From Sedimentisphaerales bacterium (lineage in GTDB: Bacteria; Planctomycetota; Phycisphaerae; Sedimentisphaerales; Anaerobacaceae), in contig JAFGEF010000163.1 in assembly GCA_016931715.1 (NCBI GenBank), forward strand, positions 1 through 41,989: a stretch of 41,989 nucleotides of DNA, in the 5' to 3' direction. Positions 7,738 to 15,023 of the stretch are shown here, piece after piece. The notes under the pieces were generated by a model that saw only the letters and a list, made by a program, of their open reading frames with translations, was not told the DNA's origin and searched no databases. Position 1 is the first letter of the stretch; the number at the start of each line of letters is the position of its first letter. A program made the position numbers and the translations under genes.

Positions 7738-9132
7738 TCAATACCATTTAACAATCAGATAAATGTTATCAATTGATGCTTTTCGCGATGTAATATTATT
7801 AGTATTATTGACCTGAAGCTGGAAAGAATTTATTTTTTCGGGAGTATCGACAAAAGTTGTAATTTCCCAGGAATCTGCAGATTCCTGTGTCTGTCCCTCA
7901 TGTATTGGAGCGCTAATGGAGTACCAGACATCAGGCTTGTCCGGCCATCCGGTTCCTATACTCCATTGCAGATATCCAACAGGAAAACCCCTGCTCTCAA
8001 AATGCTCAACAGAAAGAGATACAGACGAAATCACTGCACCGGAAGGTATATATATATCTGCAAACGAACACGAAATATAAGCTCCTCCCTGTATTTCATG
8101 CCATTTGTTATCGCTTTCTTCGATTATTGGAACTATGCCTTCCGACAGTAAATTTTTCTTTGTTTGGCTGTTATAGCCATCTTCGACTTTCAATAATTGA
8201 GATATTGGTGAATCCGGAGACGTTAAAGCCAATGTAAAAGTTTGCGTATCCGAAGCAGGTTTATTACTGTCATCTGTCACTTCGACTTGTATATTATATA
8301 CACCGATCTGTTCTTTCCCGGGATCCCACTCTATCAGACCAGTTGTCGAATCTATTGTCATGCCTTCCGGTTTTGTTGTTAAGCTGTAAATCAGAGTATC
8401 TTCGGGATCGGAGTCTCTGGCATCGACATCGTACACGAACTTGTTGCCGAATCTTATTAGAGGAGCAGGAGCTTTTGACCTTATTACCGGTTTATCATTT
8501 ATAGGAGTGATTTTAATACGCACTGTGCCGGTATTGGTTCCGCCCTGACCATCACTTATGGTATAGCTGAAGGAATCTGAACCGGAAAAATTTTTATTTG
8601 GTGTATATATAATTTGATTATTATCGTTATTTATAACTTTGTCGCCCTGGCTGCCACCGATTGCTCCCAATATAGTCAACTGGTCATTGTCCGCATCAGT
8701 ATCATTATCCAATACATTAATCGGAATCATAGACACATCTTCCAGTATTTCAATTATATCATCAACTGCGGTCGGAGGGTCGTTCACGGGTGTTATCACA
8801 ATTGAAACTGCGGCAGAATTACTTTCCGATTTTCCATCGTTCACTTTATAAGTAAAGCTGTCTATACCGCTGAAATTACGTTCGGGAACATAAATGAGAT
8901 TCAGTTCTTTTCCGCTCAAGGTGCCATGAGACGGTTCATTTTCTATTATCAGGGATAGTAAATCTCCGTCAGAATCGCTGCATTTCAGAGTAATTGCAGC
9001 AGGAGTATCTTCCTGAGTACTGATGCTGTCATCTGAAGCTGTCGGCGGGGAATTGGTTGTATGAAAGATTCCTCCAAAAATCCCAATTCCCAGAACTATC
9101 AACAATGCACTAATAATTAGTGCTCTTTTCAT
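7738..9132 (-). CDS. Exported protein with tandem cadherin-like/Ig domains
   Basis: 464 residues from the ATG at 9132 (GGAGG five bases upstream; a TTG four codons earlier overlaps this site). A signal peptide (about residues 1-20) is followed by two 'tandem-95'/cadherin-like modules, each with the motifs 'DG.L..', 'Y.P..NFSG.DSF.Y...DG' and a closing 'I.I.PVNDPP' or 'ITPINDKP' (about 25-115 and 116-210). A putative-Ig/dystroglycan-type module comes next ('LIYSLTTKPEGMTID', 'GLIEWDPG', about 211-300), then a C-terminal beta domain of unknown family ending 'ASIDNIYLIVKWY'. It is probably a secreted or surface adhesion protein; such domains often bind calcium or carbohydrate. It has its own promoter and terminator. 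Confidence 0.82.
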   Translation of the reverse strand: MKRALIISALLIVLGIGIFGGIFHTTNSPPTASDDSISTQEDTPAAITLKCSDSDGDLLSLIIENEPSHGTLSGKELNLIYVPERNFSGIDSFTYKVNDGKSESNSAAVSIVITPVNDPPTAVDDIIEILEDVSMIPINVLDNDTDADNDQLTILGAIGGSQGDKVINNDNNQIIYTPNKNFSGSDSFSYTISDGQGGTNTGTVRIKITPINDKPVIRSKAPAPLIRFGNKFVYDVDARDSDPEDTLIYSLTTKPEGMTIDSTTGLIEWDPGKEQIGVYNIQVEVTDDSNKPASDTQTFTLALTSPDSPISQLLKVEDGYNSQTKKNLLSEGIVPIIEESDNKWHEIQGGAYISCSFADIYIPSGAVISSVSLSVEHFESRGFPVGYLQWSIGTGWPDKPDVWYSISAPIHEGQTQESADSWEITTFVDTPEKINSFQLQVNNTNNITSRKASIDNIYLIVKWY

Positions 9133-9183
9133 ATTTACCTCCAATCCTTTTGATTACTTATTATAATCCTGATAATATTTTCT

Positions 9184-9211
9184 ATCTTATCCTGCCCGCT
9201 TCTTTTGTCAA
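9184..9211 (-). promoter_or_regulatory. Promoter for the Ig/cadherin-like gene
   Basis: Minus strand TTGACA (9211-9206), 16-bp spacer, TAAGAT (9189-9184). Start expected near 9177, giving a leader of about 45 bases to the ATG at 9132. Confidence 0.55.
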
Positions 9212-9271
9212 TATTCCTCTTGCCAATAAACGAAAATCACTGATTCCTAATATCTAAATCGGATTTTACCC

Positions 9272-9300
9272 TTGCAACATCAGACTTTTCAATTTACAAT
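9272..9300 (+). promoter_or_regulatory. Promoter and hairpin leader of ffh
   Basis: TTGCAA (9272-9277), 17-bp spacer, TACAAT (9295-9300). The expected transcript begins inside an inverted repeat ATACTCCA / TGGAGTAT (9303-9310 and 9333-9340), so its 5' end would fold into a hairpin. Further down, a direct repeat (AAAGCTG-(G)-AAAATTGA, 9352-9367 and 9374-9388) runs up to the ATG of ffh, which has no obvious ribosome-binding site. Confidence 0.45.
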
Positions 9301-9392
9301 CCATACTCCACTGAAAATAAAAAAGTTCATTATGGAGTATTCTCAGAAGCAAAAGCTGGAAAATTGAGAATCGAAAGCTGAAAATTGAAATT

Positions 9393-10811
9393 ATGTTTGA
9401 ATCATTAACAGATAAATTTAATTCCGTTTTTCGTAACCTCTCTGGTCGAGGCCGAATCACAGAAGCGAACATCTCCGATGCGATGCATGATGTGCGAAAA
9501 GCACTTCTTGAGGCGGATGTGAACTACAACGTCGTTAAGCAGTTCTGCAAGGATGTTATGCAGGCAGCTCTCGGCGCTGAGGTGATAAAAAGCCTTCATC
9601 CGGGCCAGGTCATGATAAAAATCGTCAATGATGAGCTAACCAGGCTGATGGGACCTGTCGATACACGAATATATTTCGTATCACCCGGACCGACGATAAT
9701 CATGCTGGCCGGCCTTCAGGGCTGCGGTAAAACAACAACAGCCGCAAAGCTCGCGAAATATCTTGTTGCCAAAGGTAAAAAGCCCCTGCTTGTTGCAGAC
9801 GACCTGCAAAGACCAGCCGCTATCGAGCAATTGAAAATACTCGGACAGCAACTCGAAATCGAAGTTTACAGCGAAGATACCAAAGACGCAGTAAAAGTTG
9901 CGAAAAATGCGATAAATCATGCCCAAAAGACCGGCTGCGATGTAGTTGTTCTTGATACCGCAGGTCGTTTGCATATCGATAAAGATATGATGGACGAGAT
10001 ATCTGATGTCGCTAAAACTGTTCATCCTCATCAGATTTACCTTGTTTGCGATTCAATGACCGGCCAGGACGCAGTTAATTCCGCCAAACAATTCAATGAA
10101 ATATTAGAGCTTGACGGCGTTATTCTGACAAAACTGGATGGCGACGCGCGCGGCGGTGCCGCTCTCAGCGTAAAAGCGGTTACAGGAAAACCCATCAAAT
10201 TCATTGGTGTCGGGGAAAAATTAGACAAACTCGAAGAATTTCATCCTGACCGCATGGCTGGCAGAATTCTTGGTATGGGTGATGTCGTAACACTGGTCGA
10301 AAAAGCCCAGGAGCATTTTGACGCCCAGGAAGCCCAGAAAATGCAGCAGAAAATGATGAAGGGAAGTTTTGGCTTCGATGATTTTCTCAAGCAGATGCAG
10401 ACAGTCAAAAAAATGGGTGGTATGGCAAGCCTGCTTAAAATGATGCCGGGAATGGGACAGCTTAATGATCTGAATTTCGATGGTGCCGAGATGAAAAGAA
10501 TGGAAGCGATGGTATATTCCATGACGCCGTCCGAAAGGAAAGATCCTGAACTGATAGATTTATCCAGAAGAAGGAGAATTGCTGCTGGTTCAGGAGTAGA
10601 GGTTCAGGAAGTCGCTGGACTGGTAAAAACTTTCAAACGCAGCAGAGATATGATAAAAGCAGTCAGCGGCGGCAGCTTCGGAGGTCTGAAGAATCTCTTC
10701 TCTGGGGGTATGAACCAGATAAACCAGATGATGACCAGCGGCAGAAAAATCAAACAGAGATCAAGAAGAAAAAAAATCATTAAAAGAAGAGGAAAATTAA
10801 GACGGGAATAA
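9393..10811 (+). CDS. ffh: Signal recognition particle protein Ffh (SRP54)
   Basis: 472 residues. This GTPase binds 4.5S RNA and signal sequences of nascent membrane proteins and hands ribosomes to FtsY. The N domain (residues 1-90) is followed by the G domain with Walker A 'GLQGCGKT' (107-114), the insertion-box entry 'DDLQRPAAIEQ' (136-146), 'LDTAGR' (187-192) and 'TKLDGDARGG' (246-255), then the Met-rich M domain (about 300-440) and a basic C-terminal tail of Arg/Lys. All catalytic motifs are present; 'DDLQRPAA' is a minor variant of the usual box. The ATG gives the standard family N-terminus 'MFESLTDKF'. It is followed by a small unknown gene, rpsP and trmD. Confidence 0.98.
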   Translation: MFESLTDKFNSVFRNLSGRGRITEANISDAMHDVRKALLEADVNYNVVKQFCKDVMQAALGAEVIKSLHPGQVMIKIVNDELTRLMGPVDTRIYFVSPGPTIIMLAGLQGCGKTTTAAKLAKYLVAKGKKPLLVADDLQRPAAIEQLKILGQQLEIEVYSEDTKDAVKVAKNAINHAQKTGCDVVVLDTAGRLHIDKDMMDEISDVAKTVHPHQIYLVCDSMTGQDAVNSAKQFNEILELDGVILTKLDGDARGGAALSVKAVTGKPIKFIGVGEKLDKLEEFHPDRMAGRILGMGDVVTLVEKAQEHFDAQEAQKMQQKMMKGSFGFDDFLKQMQTVKKMGGMASLLKMMPGMGQLNDLNFDGAEMKRMEAMVYSMTPSERKDPELIDLSRRRRIAAGSGVEVQEVAGLVKTFKRSRDMIKAVSGGSFGGLKNLFSGGMNQINQMMTSGRKIKQRSRRKKIIKRRGKLRRE

Positions 10812-11122
10812 GTAAAAATATCTCTATCGAACAATACCTTGAAGAAATTGCCCTCTTTTCAGACAACAAATACGGCCAGTTAGTAAGAACGCAATTTAAG
10901 GACTCAAAAGGTACAAGCGAATTGGCAATGCTGGCTTGTCCGACTTCAAAAGAGCTGGCTCAATTAAAAAGTGCAGTCGCAATAATGACGCCTTCGGAAA
11001 AGCAAAACGTCTCAAACCTTACAGATAACCAGATACATAAAATCGCCAAAGATGCCGGCGTGGATACAGCAAACTTTGCAATTTTCATAAACGGCTATAT
11101 CTTACACTGCAAAAAAACCTGA
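10808..11122 (+). CDS. Small protein of unknown family with no canonical start codon
   Basis: This frame is open from just after a stop near 10784 to the TGA at 11122 and overlaps the last bases of ffh. The translated text looks like real protein throughout ('SIEQYLEEIALFSDNKYGQLVRTQF', 'ELAMLACPTSKELAQLKSAVAIMTP', 'KIAKDAGVDTANFAIFINGY'). Yet the first ordinary start is a TTG at 10922, which would delete the first half. Starts available upstream are ATA (10808) or ATT (10796). A non-standard start, translational coupling or frameshifting from ffh, or a sequence error are all possible. About 104 residues, cytoplasmic, mostly helical. I do not recognise a family. Coordinates at the 5' end are approximate. 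Confidence 0.55.
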   Translation: MSKNISIEQYLEEIALFSDNKYGQLVRTQFKDSKGTSELAMLACPTSKELAQLKSAVAIMTPSEKQNVSNLTDNQIHKIAKDAGVDTANFAIFINGYILHCKKT

Positions 11123-11180
11123 AAATTTCAACTCAAAATCAACGATAAGTCATTTTCAGATAAGTTTTTATAAAAAATTC

Positions 11181-11209
11181 TTGCAAATTTAGCAGAAAAC
11201 TTTTATCCT
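11181..11209 (+). promoter_or_regulatory. Promoter candidate for rpsP-trmD
   Basis: TTGCAA (11181-11186), 17-bp spacer, TATCCT (11204-11209). The roughly 120-base leader contains short repeats of AATCCTGT (about 11238-11260) and a hairpin at 11276-11300. Confidence 0.45.
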
Positions 11210-11275
11210 ATTAGGTTTATATCAGGAACAGATATCCAGTAAATCCTGTAATCCTGTCAAAAAATAAACTTGTTT

Positions 11276-11300
11276 CGTGACGCTAAATGTTAAAGTCACG
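11276..11300 (+). other. Hairpin in the rpsP leader
   Basis: CGTGAC (11276-11281) pairs with GTCACG (11295-11300) across a 13-base A/T-rich loop, ending 33 bases before the rpsP ATG. It could be an autoregulatory leader structure of the kind ribosomal operons often carry. No known leader family was recognised. Confidence 0.4.
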
Positions 11301-11333
11301 GAAATTAATTATATATTGTAGAAAGGTAAAATC

Positions 11334-11786
11334 ATGGCAGTAAAAATCAGAATGACAAGAATGGGAAGACGTCACAGGCCGTTTTTCAGAATCAACGCTA
11401 TAGAATCCCGTTTTCCTCGTGATGGCAAGATTATAGAAAAACTCGGACAATATGACCCCCTTGAAAAAGACGTCCAAAAACAGATTATACTTAATCGTGA
11501 GCGTATCGAGTACTGGCTCAACAATGGAGCTATACCGAGCGATACTGTTTCGGAAATTCTGCTGCGCCATGGTATCAAGAATAAATATGCAGAGGAAAAA
11601 ACTGCACGTCTGAAAAAAGCAAGAACCATATCCAGCTCGAAAGGCAGGCTTTTCAATAAGGCACAGAGAATAGCATCTCAAAAAGCAGCCGAAGCCGCCG
11701 CTGAAAAAGCAAAGGCTGATGCTGAAGCAAAGAAAAAAGCTGAAGAAGAAAAAGCTAAAGCCGAAGCAGGAACTAAAACAACATAA
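11334..11786 (+). CDS. rpsP: 30S ribosomal protein S16 with long Ala/Lys/Glu tail
   Basis: 150 residues. The first 80 or so are typical S16 ('VKIRMTRMGRRHRPFFRINAIESRFPRDGKIIEKLGQYDP', 'ERIEYWLNNGAIPSDTV'). S16 binds 16S rRNA early in 30S assembly. The remainder (about 100-150) is a low-complexity Ala/Lys/Glu helix, making the protein nearly twice the usual length. ATG at 11334 with AGAAAGGT upstream. trmD starts 6 bp after the stop. The rimM and KH-domain genes often found between them are absent. Confidence 0.97.
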   Translation: MAVKIRMTRMGRRHRPFFRINAIESRFPRDGKIIEKLGQYDPLEKDVQKQIILNRERIEYWLNNGAIPSDTVSEILLRHGIKNKYAEEKTARLKKARTISSSKGRLFNKAQRIASQKAAEAAAEKAKADAEAKKKAEEEKAKAEAGTKTT

Positions 11787-11792
11787 TCATTC

Positions 11793-12485
11793 ATGAGAAT
11801 AGATATTCTTACGCTTTTTCCCGAAGTGTTTGCATCACACCTGAACTGCTCCATTATCAAGAGGGCTCAGGATGAAGGATTAATTCAAATTGTTATGACC
11901 GACATCAGGGATTTTGCAGCAGATAGCTATCGCAAAGTCGATGATAAACCATATGGAGGCGGACCGGGCATGGTTATGATGCCGGGTCCCGTCTTCGACT
12001 GTTTCGAGCATGTCTTAAAATTATCACAGGAAAAGGCACGAACAATTCTTCTTACTCCCCAGGGAAAGACATTTAATCAGGCAAAAGCACTTGAGCTTAG
12101 CGCTGAAAAAAGGCTCATTCTAATTGCAGGAAAATACGAAGGCTTCGATGAGCGAATCAGGACAGGTCTTGACACCGAGCAAATCTCTATCGGTGATTAT
12201 ATTCTCAACGGCGGCGAGTTAGCCGCTATGGTCATTATCGACGCGACAGTTAGACTCCTGTCGGGCGCCCTCGGTGATGAGGACTCTGCCAGGGATGATT
12301 CTTTCAGCGATGGACTTTTAGAATACCCGCAATATACAAGACCGGAAGTTTTCAGAGGCATGAAAGTCCCTGATATACTTCTAAGCGGCAACCACAAAAA
12401 AATCGCCGAATGGCGAAAGCAGCAATCCATAGAAAGAACAAAAAAAAATCGACCTGATCTCCTCGATCCTGAAAAAGATAAATAA
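11793..12485 (+). CDS. trmD: tRNA (guanine-N1)-methyltransferase TrmD
   Basis: 230 residues, full length. It methylates N1 of G37 next to the anticodon using S-adenosylmethionine and prevents +1 frameshifting. The SPOUT trefoil-knot motifs are clear: '[17 protein letters not shown]', '[12 protein letters not shown]', '[13 protein letters not shown]' and '[21 protein letters not shown]', then the C-terminal '[11 protein letters not shown]' and '[13 protein letters not shown]'. It is coupled to rpsP with a 6-bp gap. In most bacteria rplS would follow directly; here an unrelated PEP-CTERM gene does. Confidence 0.97.
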   Translation: MRIDILTLFPEVFASHLNCSIIKRAQDEGLIQIVMTDIRDFAADSYRKVDDKPYGGGPGMVMMPGPVFDCFEHVLKLSQEKARTILLTPQGKTFNQAKALELSAEKRLILIAGKYEGFDERIRTGLDTEQISIGDYILNGGELAAMVIIDATVRLLSGALGDEDSARDDSFSDGLLEYPQYTRPEVFRGMKVPDILLSGNHKKIAEWRKQQSIERTKKNRPDLLDPEKDK

Positions 12486-12595
12486 AAACTTTTTATACCA
12501 AAACTTCGCAAAGTCCTAAAATATATTCTTTAATATAAAATAGTGACATATTCCAAAAAAGTTCCCTATTTATCTGCCAATGTATGAAAAAAATC

Positions 12596-12624
12596 TTGAC
12601 TATTTTATCAGGATAAGATATACT
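12596..12624 (+). promoter_or_regulatory. Strong sigma-70-like promoter of the PEP-CTERM gene
   Basis: TTGACT (12596-12601), exact 17-bp spacer, TATACT (12619-12624). The predicted leader is about 170 bases long, unusually long for a single gene, and contains the hairpin at 12665-12695. Confidence 0.7.
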
Positions 12625-12664
12625 AATCTCATAATTAGTATTTGGGGCGAATAAATAGAAATGG

Positions 12665-12695
12665 GGGGTTCTCAAAATCATTTCATTGAGCACCC
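12665..12695 (+). other. Hairpin in the PEP-CTERM gene leader
   Basis: A GGGTTCTCAA / TTGAGCACCC stem with one mismatch (about 12666-12675 and 12686-12695) closes a 10-base loop. No T-run follows, so it is not a classical terminator. It is more likely a leader structure or RNA-stability element between promoter and gene. Confidence 0.45.
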
Positions 12696-12803
12696 GATTA
12701 ATTATTGTGATTAGTGTTTAGCAACATTGATTTATTTTGACTAAAATCTAACGACTGAATATCAAACTAAAGCTAAACGCTAAATTGGTTTAGGGGGAAA
12801 TTG

Positions 12804-13559
12804 ATGAAATACACACTTAATAAATCAATATTATTATATTTATCAGTCATCCTGTTTTTCCCACATCTATCTAATGCTACAATACTTGGTACGGTGGATT
12901 TGACATATGCCGGTTATGGCGCAAATGATTCAATGCTGGTTTGGGGAGGCTATATTCAAGGTATGCCTGTTTATGCCGGCGTTGCTAAGTTTATTAAAAC
13001 CGGAGGTACAAACGAAGGAAAACTCTGGTCCAATGGCACAATTGGCGCGTTCTGTATAGAACTAGCCGAGCCGAGATACAACTATTCACTGACTTATGAT
13101 GTTATTAAGCCTTCTTCCGGGCCGCGACCGACTACTTTTCTCGGAAGTGCAATGGGCGAAACGAAAGCAATGTATCTTCAGGAATTATGGGGAAGATATT
13201 ACGATCCGGGCTGGGTGACAGGTGATACCTACACAGACAAACAAAACAGTCAAGCTGCTGTATTTGCAGCATGTATATGGGAAATTGTTCACGAGAATTT
13301 CTCCGGAAATCCGTTAGCCTGGGATGTCACAGTAGATGGTACTCCAGGTACAGGTGGATTTGCTTCGGATTATGTTAATTCCATAATTGCAAATAACTGG
13401 CTGCACTCTCTCGATGGAACCGGACCAATGGCCGACCTGCGGATCTTCAGCTATGATGGAATGCAGGACTTCCTCGTGGCAGTGCCGGAACCGGCAACTA
13501 TGGTTTTATTAGGAATGGGAAGCGCTCTCGGGCTGCTTCGCAGAAAAAAGAAAGCATAA
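12804..13559 (+). CDS. PEP-CTERM sorting-domain protein
   Basis: 251 residues from the ATG at 12804, supported by AGGGGG upstream. A cleavable signal peptide (about 1-25) is followed by a beta-rich secreted domain with aromatic and Gly-rich stretches and the motif 'AVFAACIWEIVHENF' seen in planctomycete and cyanobacterial PEP-CTERM proteins. It ends in 'VPEPATMVLLGMGSALGLLRRKKK': the VPEP motif, a membrane helix and a basic cluster recognised by exosortase (EpsH family). The exosortase is not in this window. Function of the exported domain unknown. It has its own promoter and terminator. Confidence 0.9.
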   Translation: MKYTLNKSILLYLSVILFFPHLSNATILGTVDLTYAGYGANDSMLVWGGYIQGMPVYAGVAKFIKTGGTNEGKLWSNGTIGAFCIELAEPRYNYSLTYDVIKPSSGPRPTTFLGSAMGETKAMYLQELWGRYYDPGWVTGDTYTDKQNSQAAVFAACIWEIVHENFSGNPLAWDVTVDGTPGTGGFASDYVNSIIANNWLHSLDGTGPMADLRIFSYDGMQDFLVAVPEPATMVLLGMGSALGLLRRKKKA

Positions 13560-13621
13560 AATATTATGTTATAGTTAAAATGTGGGGCATAAAATTTCTT
13601 CTTGACTATCTCCGAACGCCA

Positions 13622-13650
13622 GGGCTGCAGATCGTTTCTGCAGCCCGTTT
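13622..13650 (+). terminator. Intrinsic terminator after the PEP-CTERM gene
   Basis: A perfect 10-bp stem GGGCTGCAGA / TCTGCAGCCC (13622-13631 and 13637-13646) with a 5-base loop is followed by a short T-rich tail (GTTTGCTTT). It lies about 60 bp after the stop codon. The next 390 bp hold no gene that I can support. Confidence 0.7.
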
Positions 13651-13962
13651 GCTTTACAGGAAACAATATAATTTTAATCAGAGACTCACCCTATCGCACT
13701 TCAACTTACGCATTGAAATCGAACGGATTTGTCCTGACAGCAAGTGAAAACAGATATGGATATTAATTTTTTAAATGTTCCAAATGCGAAAGCCCTTCGC
13801 GAATCAATAATCTGTAAACTCTTTTAATATAACCGCTTAGATTATGCAAGTCTGTTTAAAGTAAATCAATTACCGAGATCCTAAAAGACAACTCTTCAGC
13901 CTATAATTATTTCTTTTCTGCCAAGGTGAAAATATGCCCTACTCAAAATACAAAAGTGTTGA

Positions 13963-13980
13963 TAAGATATCAATATCTTA
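13963..13980. promoter_or_regulatory. Short perfect palindrome upstream of the reductase operon
   Basis: TAAGATAT-CA-ATATCTTA, 8-bp arms around two bases, 57 bp before the aldo/keto reductase ATG. An imperfect palindrome centred on ACATGT (about 13990) follows. The size and position suit a dimeric repressor or activator site. No T-run follows it. Confidence 0.35.
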
Positions 13981-14037
13981 ATATGCTATACATGTTATAT
14001 GCAATTTTTTAACACTTTTATATATATAAAAAAAACG

Positions 14038-15003
14038 ATGCAAAAGAGAAAATTAGGTAAAACAGATTTGGAGCTGACGACTGTCGGGCTTGGCACATGG
14101 GCAATGGGCGGACCATGGGAGTTCGGCTGGGGACCACAGGACGATAACGAAGCTATCGGAGCAATTATAGCCGCAATGGAAGCCGGAATAAACTGGATAG
14201 ATACCGCTCCTGCTTATGGACTTGGACATTCTGAAGAACTTATTGCACAGGCACTAAAACAGAGCAGGTATAAACCGATTGTAGCAACCAAGTGCGGGAT
14301 ACTTTGGAACGAGAAAAAACAAAAAATTACCTGCCTGAAAAAAGAAAGCATTCGACAGGAATGTATCAACAGTCTCAAGAGGCTTAATGTCGAAGTTATA
14401 GACCTGTATCAAATGCACTGGCCTGATCCTGATGCTGATGTCGAAGAAGGCTGGGCAGAAATGCTCAAACTGCTCGAGGAAGGTAAAGTACGTTACTTGG
14501 GCGTTTCTAATTTCAACGTCCGGCAGCTCGAACGAGTTCGCAAAATGGGTACTGTCTCATCTTTGCAGCCGCCCTATAGTATGCTGCATCGTGACGTGGA
14601 AAATGAACTGCTCAAATACTGCGCACGGCATGAAATTGGTGTTATAGCATACAGCCCGATGCAAAGAGGTTTGCTTACCGGGAAATTCAACGCAGGTTAT
14701 CTTAAAACTCTGGCGCCGGATGACCACAGATTAAGGATCGCCGACTTTCAGGAGCCTCGATTCAGCGCAGCTCTTGAGCTTGTCGAGCATCTAAAGAAAA
14801 TTGCCAAGCGCAGCAATAGAACATGCGCACAGTTGGCTGTAAGCTGGGTTCTTCGCAGGCCGGAAGTTACAGCCGCTATTGTCGGAGCAAGAAAACCGGA
14901 GCAGATTCTTGAAACATCCCCTGCTTCAGACTGGAATTTAAGCAAAAGCGATATCAAAGAAATTGAAAAACTGCTGAATGAGTATCAGAAAAATATTTCT
15001 TAA
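14038..15003 (+). CDS. Aldo/keto reductase
   Basis: 321 residues from ATG 14038, which gives the usual family start 'MQKRKLGKTDLELTTVGLGTW'; an upstream in-frame ATG at 13999 would add 13 atypical residues. A TIM-barrel NADPH-dependent oxidoreductase with the full catalytic tetrad: Asp55 and Tyr60 ('DTAPAYG'), Lys85 ('TKCG') and His127 ('QMHWPD'). The cofactor region near the end, 'AIVGARKPEQILE', is conserved. The substrate cannot be predicted. It is probably the first gene of a run with purB (20 bp gap), a GmrSD-like gene and pyrE. Confidence 0.9.
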   Translation: MQKRKLGKTDLELTTVGLGTWAMGGPWEFGWGPQDDNEAIGAIIAAMEAGINWIDTAPAYGLGHSEELIAQALKQSRYKPIVATKCGILWNEKKQKITCLKKESIRQECINSLKRLNVEVIDLYQMHWPDPDADVEEGWAEMLKLLEEGKVRYLGVSNFNVRQLERVRKMGTVSSLQPPYSMLHRDVENELLKYCARHEIGVIAYSPMQRGLLTGKFNAGYLKTLAPDDHRLRIADFQEPRFSAALELVEHLKKIAKRSNRTCAQLAVSWVLRRPEVTAAIVGARKPEQILETSPASDWNLSKSDIKEIEKLLNEYQKNIS

Positions 15004-15023
15004 CTTCTACATATTGGTGAACA

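Noticed and set aside
13934..13981. 15-codon leader peptide upstream of the aldo/keto reductase
   Set aside because: An AGGTG site and ATG are present, but there is no attenuator-like codon run or terminator, and it overlaps the palindrome; too weak to list.
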